Positions 7,564 to 11,875 of a stretch of 11,875 nt of DNA are shown piece by piece. Origin of the DNA: Alphaproteobacteria bacterium (GTDB lineage Bacteria; Pseudomonadota; Alphaproteobacteria; GCA-2731375); the NCBI GenBank assembly GCA_030746295.1, contig JASLMY010000161.1, positions 1-11,875 on the forward strand, read 5' to 3'. The translations under genes were made by a program, and so were the position numbers. The notes beneath the pieces were generated by a model. The model was not told the origin of the DNA, did not search any database, and saw only the letters and a list, made by a program, of their open reading frames with translations. How positions within the stretch are numbered: the stretch's first letter is position 1; each line of letters begins with the position of its first letter.

Positions 7564-7977
7564 ATGAGCGAGCCATCGACTGTGTCTTGCCCGGCGGCGA
7601 CGCGCCGGTCGGGCCGTGCGGCGCTGCTGGTCTGCGGCTGGTGCAACGTCGCCCTGGGCATGGTCGGCGCGGTGGTGCCCGGCATGCCGACGACGGTCTT
7701 CTTGCTGATCGCACTCTGGGCCTTTTCCAAGAGCTCTCCGCGCTTTTACGACTGGCTTTATGGGCATCCGCGCTTCGGCCCCTCGCTCCGCGACTGGCGC
7801 GACCACCGAGCCGTCTCGGTGCGGGCCAAGTGCTCGGCCATCGTTGTGATGGCTTTGAGCCTGAGCGTGACCCAGACCCTGACGCAGTCCTGGCCGACGA
7901 CCGCCGTGCTCGGCCTTGTCCTGGCCTCGGTCGGTGCCTGGATCGTCACCCGACCGTCTCGCCCGCTGTCGGGCTGA
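7564..7977 (+). CDS. YbaN/DUF454 inner-membrane protein
   Basis: A 137-aa membrane protein of the DUF454/YbaN family (PF04304), function unknown. The hallmark runs through the first hydrophobic hairpin: GMVGAVVPGMPTTVFLL (about 32-48), then SSPRFYDWLYGHPRFGP and LRDWRDHRAV. Two further hydrophobic segments close the protein (about 93-107 and 114-129), giving roughly four membrane passes. Length is typical. No strong ribosome site is visible before the ATG at 7564, but the family's N-terminal region begins soon after residue 17, so this start is reasonable. Upstream and downstream gaps (110 and 141 bp) make it look like a single-gene unit or weakly linked to the DUF1989 gene. Confidence 0.88.
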   Translation: MSEPSTVSCPAATRRSGRAALLVCGWCNVALGMVGAVVPGMPTTVFLLIALWAFSKSSPRFYDWLYGHPRFGPSLRDWRDHRAVSVRAKCSAIVVMALSLSVTQTLTQSWPTTAVLGLVLASVGAWIVTRPSRPLSG

Positions 7978-8118
7978 GAAGACCGTCGGGCGCCGCCACG
8001 GCTCACCGATCGTATCGCGAAGCCGCTCCGCGGCGGCCCATGCCAACACGGCATTTCCCCTCTACAATGATGGCGGCCCGAATGACGGCGCCTCGGCGAG
8101 GGAGCGAAAGGAGCCACC

Positions 8119-8982
8119 ATGGCGATAGAGGCACAACACCCCGAGCCGGCTGATGCGGCAGCCCGGCGGGCGGTGGCGCCGGTGACGGTCTACACCCTGG
8201 ACAAATTGCCCGCCTACGACCGGGACTTCTACGAGACCGTGCGCAGCGACATGACCCTCGTCGAAGAAGTGACCGTGCCGCCGCGTGATGCACGGGCCTT
8301 CGAGGTCCCGGCCGGGCATCTCTTCCGCATCGTCGAGACCGACGGCCCGCAGGTCGGCGATTTGAACCTTTGGAACGACGGCGACCTGTCGGAGCGCTTC
8401 TACAGCGGCAAGACCCGGGCCCTGCACGCGACCCATGTCAGCACCGGGGACAGGCTGTGGAGCAGCTTTCCGCGCTTCCGCCCCATGGCCACGATCACGC
8501 ACGATACCTTGGACTGGTACGGCATCGACGCTTTCGGCGGCGGCGTCCACGACGTCATCGGCACCCGCTGCGATCCCTACACCAACCACATGCTGACGGG
8601 TGGGGACTACCACTATTGCTGTCACTCGAACCTGACCCGCGCCCTGGCGGCGGCGAGGGGCTTGCCGCTGGCCGAGGCGGAGGGCCTTGTCCACGACGTC
8701 GTCAACGTCTTCATGTGCACCGGCTACACGCGCGAGACGAACCAGTACTTCATGAAGGCGAGCCCGGCCCGGCCCGGCGACTTCATCGAGCTCTTCGCCG
8801 AGATCGACCTCTTGGCGGCGCTCTCCACCTGCCCCGGCGGCGACTGCGGCGCCGAACATTCCAGCGATGCCGCGCCCTGCTATCCGCTGCGGATCGAGAT
8901 CTATCGGCCGAAGGATGAGCACTTGGCGGACTGGCGGCCGGCCCCGGCGAACGGCTACGGCGGCGGCCACGGGGTTGATTGA
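8119..8982 (+). CDS. DUF1989 / urea-carboxylase-associated family protein, stand-alone
   Basis: A 287-aa protein of the DUF1989 family (PF09347). Conserved blocks seen: GQ-type barrel opening (VPAGHLFRIVETDGPQVGDLNLWN, with VGDLNLWN at 79-86), the run ERFYSGKTRALHATHVSTGD with LWSS following, Cys167-Cys168 in HYCCHSNL, and Cys238-Pro-Gly-Gly-Asp-Cys243. In some bacteria paired DUF1989 proteins (CgdA/CgdB) form carboxyguanidine deiminase next to a urea-carboxylase-like guanidine carboxylase, releasing ammonia. Here there is only one such gene, it is longer than the usual paired subunits, and no biotin-dependent carboxylase or guanidine transporter is nearby, so deiminase activity is only a guess. 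AAAGGAG sits 7 nt before the ATG at 8119. A TACAAT at 8063-8068 could be a -10 box but lacks a good -35. Cytoplasmic. Family sure, reaction unknown. Confidence 0.88.
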   Translation: MAIEAQHPEPADAAARRAVAPVTVYTLDKLPAYDRDFYETVRSDMTLVEEVTVPPRDARAFEVPAGHLFRIVETDGPQVGDLNLWNDGDLSERFYSGKTRALHATHVSTGDRLWSSFPRFRPMATITHDTLDWYGIDAFGGGVHDVIGTRCDPYTNHMLTGGDYHYCCHSNLTRALAAARGLPLAEAEGLVHDVVNVFMCTGYTRETNQYFMKASPARPGDFIELFAEIDLLAALSTCPGGDCGAEHSSDAAPCYPLRIEIYRPKDEHLADWRPAPANGYGGGHGVD

Positions 8983-9028
8983 TCGGCTGGGCCGGGAGGA
9001 GTCAGCCTCTGACGCGCACCCCTTGGCC

Positions 9029-9490
9029 TCAGCCCCAGTATCGTCCGGCGGCGCCCAGAACCACGGTGATCAGGCCCAGCACCAGGTTGACGGTGACGAT
9101 CTGGCGGATGCGGTTGAGCTCGGCACCGGCGCCAGGCACGTCGCCGGCCTCCAGCAGGCGCTTGAGCCTGGCCCAAGGCGCGAACCAGAGGTGGAGAAAG
9201 AGAAGGATCATGACGAGCCCGGTGGCCTGCATCAGATGGACATGCAGGCCGACGGCGGCGAAGCCGCCGAGCTCGAACAGCACCATGGCGTAGCCGGACA
9301 GCAGCAGTGCCGCAATCGCGGCCCAGACCCAGGCGAGGAACCGCCCGAGCGTCCGCCGCCAGAGACCGAGCCGGACGGGCGGCTCGAGTTCGGCCGTCGC
9401 GGGCCTCAGCGCCATCAGGGCGAAGAACATGCCGCCGACCCAGACCACCGCCGCCAAGATGTGCACCGCTATCAGCACCGACATTCCCAT
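9029..9490 (-). CDS. CopD-like four-helix membrane protein
   Basis: A 153-aa integral membrane protein with four hydrophobic segments (about 4-28, 51-73, 82-104, 131-149). The first contains His10 and WVGGMFFALMALRP (17-30), the opening of short CopD-family proteins (PF05425); the third has His83, His85 and His100, spaced so that they could bind heme or copper within the membrane. Short CopD-like proteins are common in proteobacteria and their role is not settled; copper uptake is known only for the larger CopD. GGGAGGGG lies just before the ATG at 9490; a second ATG two codons later (9484) is possible, and a longer reading from 9556 has no ribosome site. It converges with the DUF1989 gene (46 bp gap), and the cobM remnant lies 96 bp upstream on the same strand. 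The gap 8983-9028 holds nested inverted repeats (GGCTG/CAGCC at 8985-8989 and 9030-9034; GTCAG/CTGAC at 9001-9013) but no T-run. Confidence 0.8.
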   Translation of the reverse strand: MGMSVLIAVHILAAVVWVGGMFFALMALRPATAELEPPVRLGLWRRTLGRFLAWVWAAIAALLLSGYAMVLFELGGFAAVGLHVHLMQATGLVMILLFLHLWFAPWARLKRLLEAGDVPGAGAELNRIRQIVTVNLVLGLITVVLGAAGRYWG

Positions 9491-9586
9491 TGGTCCCCTC
9501 CCTCGCCGAATCCGCCCGGACGGCCCCAGGTAAACCGAAACGACAGGTCCGTTCAACCGCCCGACGGAGAGCAGGGCTCGGCGATC

Positions 9587-9984
9587 CTATTTCCCGCGCT
9601 TCGGCCTGAGCACGTGCGCGTGGTCGGGGGCGTAGAGGCGGCTGTCCTCGAAGGCTTCCGTGCCGAGGACGCGGCCGACCAGGATCAGGGCGGTGCGGGT
9701 GATCTTGGCGGCGCGGACCTTGGCGCGGATGTCGGCGAGCGTGCCGGTGATGATCTGCTCGTCCGGCCAGCTCGCCCGGTAGACGACGGCGACGGGGCAG
9801 TCCTGGCCCAGGTGCGGCACGAGCTCGCGGCAGACATGGGCGAGGTTGCGGACCGAGAGGTGGATCGCGAGCGTGGCGCCGCTCGCGGCGAAGCGGGCGA
9901 GCGTCTCGCCCTCGGGCATGGCGGAGGCCTTCATCGCCGTCCGGGTCAGCACCACGCTCTGGGCGATGCCGGGCAGCGTCAAGG
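9587..9984 (-). pseudogene. cobM: 5'-truncated cobM (precorrin-4 C11-methyltransferase), C-terminal half only
   Basis: About 132 codons match the C-terminal half of CobM, the SAM-dependent methylase that adds the C-11 methyl group in aerobic cobalamin synthesis. Landmarks: [16 protein letters not shown] at the start, [20 protein letters not shown], the block [20 protein letters not shown], and [13 protein letters not shown] before a normal C-terminus at 9587. A full CobM is about 250 residues; the N-terminal half, with the GAGPG loop and the GDPS motif needed for substrate and SAM binding, is absent in all frames upstream. The frame continues upstream as unrelated sequence (possible ATG at 10072, far TTG at 10309) that does not look like CobM. 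Match ends abruptly near 9984. The remnant cannot be a working methyltransferase alone. Either an intact cobM exists elsewhere or aerobic B12 synthesis is lost at this step. Identity of the fragment is sure; the mechanism of loss is inferred. Confidence 0.85.
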
Positions 9985-10122
9985 TGGTCTGAGACAGCGC
10001 GAAGAGGAGTCGCCGGAACCTCGGCCCCGGGGCCGCTTGCGCGGCATCCGACCGAGGCGTGTCAGTGACCATGCAGGACGAACCTGTTCTTCCCGCAGGG
10101 TTGGTCTCTTCATCGAAGATGC

Positions 10123-10134
10123 CGGGCGCGCCCG
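10123..10134. repeat. 12-bp perfect palindrome
   Basis: CGGGCGCGCCCG is its own reverse complement, contains an AscI-type GGCGCGCC core, and sits between the cobM remnant and two larger hairpins. Too short to assign a role. Confidence 0.5.
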
Positions 10135-10142
10135 ACGGTTCA

Positions 10143-10176
10143 CACAAGACTTCGGGAACGAGCGTCCGAAGTTGTG
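10143..10176. repeat. Inverted repeat, 11-bp arms
   Basis: CACAA plus CTTCGG (10143-10147, 10150-10155; two extra bases GA between) pair with CCGAAGTTGTG (10166-10176) around a 10-nt loop. No T-run on either side, so it is not a standard terminator. Confidence 0.6.
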
Positions 10177-10186
10177 AAGGGTTCTC

Positions 10187-10221
10187 GGACTCCCCGTGGT
10201 CATGCTCCACACCGGAAGTCC
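10187..10221 (-). repeat. Inverted repeat / RNA hairpin, better paired on the minus strand
   Basis: On the minus strand GGACTTCC pairs with GGGAGTCC (seven Watson-Crick pairs and one G-U), then after a single mismatch GTG pairs with CAC around an 11-nt loop. On the plus strand the G-U becomes a C-A mismatch, so the fold favours a minus-strand transcript. Confidence 0.5.
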
Positions 10222-10345
10222 TGCACACAGCGCATCGGCCATCCCCAGCGTATAGCGCCCGAGACAGGCCTAATTTGGACTGGTGGCTTTTGCGCCAAAA
10301 CTCTGACAAGCAACCGTATAGGACGTACCTATGGCATTCGACGAC

Positions 10346-11071
10346 CTACAAATGGTTCATCTCAATCCAGATATGATCTAGCAGGATCGGTTCCATACCT
10401 GTTGGCCTTCTATGGGTCGAGTGCAGAGAACCCACGCGGTCTGTTTGGTTGTGTTCGGCAAGCTTGAGCTTGTCCGCTTCCAGCCATCCGGGCGCACCCG
10501 CAGCTTGCAGCGCGTCTACCCATTGGTCGAGCTGACATTTCCAGAAAGTGATATCTCGATCTTGGATATAGCCGATCATTGCCGCGCGCCGGTGAGCCGC
10601 AGCGTGATGTCCAGCCTTGAATCGTTGGACACCACCGGCCGAGCCAAATTGGCTGTAGAGATATTCACGCTCGTCGTGTGACCGCCCGGCTGGCGTCGGA
10701 AGTCGCTTGCATTCAATCGGCAACAAGGTCTCGTAATGCGAATATTCCCTACTTTCGAGCCATATGATCGATCCAATGGGCGCCACGGCGAGATCGATCG
10801 ATCTCCGTGCGTCGGTTTCGTCGGGCTCTTCTTGCTTAAATTGGAGAAAGTCCCAACCGGTAGTACGTCGCGTCACACCGTTCAGGTGAGCGCAGAGCTG
10901 CGCCGTGAGTCTCGTCTCGCCGGTCTCAACAGGGCGACGAGGGTCATCTCGCCACCCAGGAAGCGTTGAGGCAATGAATTCGACCAAGTTGGATAGCCAT
11001 TCGCCGGGAAGATGGATGTCGCGGTCGAGTGCGCCAACTTGGGCAGGAGTTGCGCCTTGATCTGCCAGCAC
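10346..11071 (-). CDS. Putative PD-(D/E)XK nuclease partner of the adjacent methylase
   Basis: A 241-aa soluble protein. The order of residues fits a PD-(D/E)XK nuclease core: Glu52 in an N-terminal helix (GETRLTAQLCAHLN), Asp93 opening a strand (SIDLAVAP), and Glu120-Cys-Lys122 in the next strand (LLPIECKRL). A further block, REYLYSQFGSAGG and QRFKAGHH (135-156) followed by AAMIGYIQD (163-171), resembles a module seen beside such cores in hypothetical proteins of defence islands. No signal or membrane segment. The start is a GTG at 11071, two bases after the TAG of the upstream methylase-like gene, with no good ATG in frame; the tight spacing suggests translational coupling. Frames further upstream overlap the methylase and read as nonsense. 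Composition is less GC-rich than the rest of the window. I infer DNA cleavage paired to the methylase; the nuclease fold is inferred from motif order alone and the target is unknown. Confidence 0.68.
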   Translation of the reverse strand: MLADQGATPAQVGALDRDIHLPGEWLSNLVEFIASTLPGWRDDPRRPVETGETRLTAQLCAHLNGVTRRTTGWDFLQFKQEEPDETDARRSIDLAVAPIGSIIWLESREYSHYETLLPIECKRLPTPAGRSHDEREYLYSQFGSAGGVQRFKAGHHAAAHRRAAMIGYIQDRDITFWKCQLDQWVDALQAAGAPGWLEADKLKLAEHNQTDRVGSLHSTHRRPTGMEPILLDHIWIEMNHL

Positions 11072-11073
11072 CC

Positions 11074-11875
11074 CTAGAAACCTTGTGCGCGAAGATCTGC
11101 GAGGACATCGTCCGCATCGCGAAGCGCGATCGACCGAGTCCAGAAGCGATGACGATCCGGCTTCAGCAAGAACAGGAAACCTTGGTCGTAGAGCCGCGCG
11201 ATTCTCGTGATGGTGAGGCTCGTGCCACGTCGCTCGCGCAAGAGTGCGTCGAGCTTGCCGCGCAATTGGCCGGCATCCGACCAGTCGACTACACCTTGGC
11301 CAAAAACATAAGCCTTGCAGATGGCGCCCGACCATTCTTGGAGCTTGAGCGCCCGTAGCGGCTTGCGGGGGTAGACGGTGTTGATTTGTCCCGCAAATAC
11401 CTCGTCGAAGGCATAAAGTGCATCCTCCGAAACGTGTCTCATTACAGGAGCATCGGTGCCAAGACGAATGAAGTCGCGCTGATGCTCTACGATGTCATCG
11501 GCAATAATCCGCTCGTTTGTGCTGAGATCGAGGTCTTCGTTTTCTTGATATGGAAGAGCATAGGCATCAGCACTAGATATTGCAGTGGCGCGCTGAGTGA
11601 ATAGACGAGAACTAATTCCGGCAACATAGGCCTTGAGAACCACAGCCTCACGATCAAGCCAATCATTCACCGCTCTAAGTCGATCAACGTCTTCCCTTGG
11701 TGCAGCAAAACCAACAATCTCACTTCTGTAAGTCAAATAGTGGTTAGTCCAGAGATCATGGTACAGGTTTTCACGTTCTTTTATCAGCAATAATGGCGGC
11801 GTGAATATGTGCGCAGTTCTAGGGCGTTCTATCGGTTGATCAGGTACAGTTTCTATGAGTGCTGAGTCGATGCCG
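11074..11875 (-). CDS. C-terminal part of a probable N6-adenine DNA methylase (Eco57I/PglX-like type), partial
   Basis: 266 codons, open to the right edge of the window, so the N-terminal catalytic part is not seen. The visible part resembles the C-terminal region of large N6-adenine methylases: FTPPLLLIKERENLY near the edge (target-recognition entry strand), YRSEIVGFAAPREDVDRLRAV, a helix with ISSRL, the LPY motif in DAYALPYQ, then a second module with the run FLLKPDRHRFWTRSIALRDADDVLADLR at the end. The catalytic NPPY and SAM-binding motifs would lie outside the window, so methylase activity is inferred, not seen. Frame is continuous from 11874; the TTG at 11790 is only an internal codon. 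Base composition and codon use are less G/C-biased than in the neighbouring chromosome. It precedes the nuclease-like gene by 2 bp in the same direction. Alternative: the specificity part of another multi-domain defence protein. Confidence 0.62.
   Translation of the reverse strand, partial: GIDSALIETVPDQPIERPRTAHIFTPPLLLIKERENLYHDLWTNHYLTYRSEIVGFAAPREDVDRLRAVNDWLDREAVVLKAYVAGISSRLFTQRATAISSADAYALPYQENEDLDLSTNERIIADDIVEHQRDFIRLGTDAPVMRHVSEDALYAFDEVFAGQINTVYPRKPLRALKLQEWSGAICKAYVFGQGVVDWSDAGQLRGKLDALLRERRGTSLTITRIARLYDQGFLFLLKPDRHRFWTRSIALRDADDVLADLRAQGF

Larger units (their letters stand above)
9985..10345. other. Gene-free junction between cobM remnant and the nuclease/methylase unit
   Basis: About 360 bp in which I find no convincing gene. 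Short frames exist on both strands but show no recognisable family and no ribosome site. Base composition changes from GC-rich at the left to more A/T-rich from about 10260. It holds several inverted repeats, listed separately, and no T-run terminator. I see no transposase remnant, no tRNA and no obvious direct-repeat attachment site. It probably marks the edge of an acquired island. Confidence 0.6.

Noticed and set aside
2475..9984. A cobalamin theme linking CobW-like, MtbA-like and cobM
   Set aside because: Genes lie on different strands, kilobases apart; the CobW-like protein fits the zinc branch and cobM is broken.
8867..10177. 436-codon plus-strand frame spanning the CopD-like gene and the cobM remnant
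   Set aside because: Acidic, Gln/Gly/Arg-rich antisense translation crossing two recognisable minus-strand genes.
9587..10309. One 240-aa protein starting upstream and ending in the CobM half, i.e. a new fusion protein
   Set aside because: The start would be a TTG without ribosome site, the first 109 residues show no family and cover hairpins; a 5'-truncated pseudogene is simpler.
9985..10345. tRNA, IS remnant, CRISPR array or attachment site at the island edge
   Set aside because: No cloverleaf, no transposase reading, no regularly spaced repeats, no convincing direct repeat with a second copy flanking the island inside the window.
9985..10345. Group II intron 5' fragment on the minus strand
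   Set aside because: Hairpins and a GTGTG are suggestive only; no domain V, no reverse transcriptase and no exon-binding match could be shown, so kept as one option under findings.

Overview
The window is GC-rich chromosomal DNA with strong third-position G/C bias. Gene content (a COG0523 GTPase, a DUF454 protein, a DUF1989 protein, a glutathione-kappa/HCCA-isomerase-like protein, BisC-type molybdoenzyme, aerobic-type CobM) suits an alphaproteobacterium, perhaps Rhodospirillales-like; this is inference from style and content, with no rRNA or marker gene to confirm it. Most of the window is ordinary, loosely packed metabolic chromosome.

Layout. 1-1643 (minus) is the N-terminal two thirds or so of a cytoplasmic molybdopterin (bis-MGD) oxidoreductase of the BisC/DMSO-reductase type, running off the left edge. 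1715-2338 (minus) is a small alpha/beta hydrolase. 2475-3554 (plus) is a CobW/COG0523 GTPase metallochaperone with a His-Asp-Gly metal loop. 3636-4103 (minus) is an unrecognised Cys-containing protein lying just downstream of an FSR-like MFS transporter (4179-5408, minus). 5596-6216 (minus) is a DsbA-fold 2-hydroxychromene-2-carboxylate isomerase-like protein, divergent from a uroporphyrinogen-decarboxylase-family methyltransferase-like protein (6428-7453, plus). 7564-7977 (plus) is a YbaN/DUF454 membrane protein, 8119-8982 (plus) a stand-alone DUF1989 (urea-carboxylase-associated) protein, and 9029-9490 (minus) a four-helix CopD-like membrane protein.

The right end differs. At 9587-9984 (minus) lies the C-terminal half of cobM (precorrin-4 C11-methyltransferase) without its N-terminal half: a truncated pseudogene. 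It is followed by about 350 bp with no gene but several hairpins, and then by a lower-GC two-gene unit on the minus strand: the C-terminal part of what looks like an N6-adenine DNA methylase of the Eco57I type (11074 to beyond 11875) and, 2 bp after its stop, a 241-aa protein with an E...D...ExK pattern of a PD-(D/E)XK nuclease (10346-11071). I read this as the end of a horizontally acquired restriction-modification or related defence island whose boundary truncated or replaced cobM. It is the most interesting part of the window.

The metabolic genes do not form one clear pathway. CobW, the cobM remnant and the UroD/MtbA-like protein all touch corrinoid chemistry by family name, but they are separated and on different strands, and I do not think they work together.
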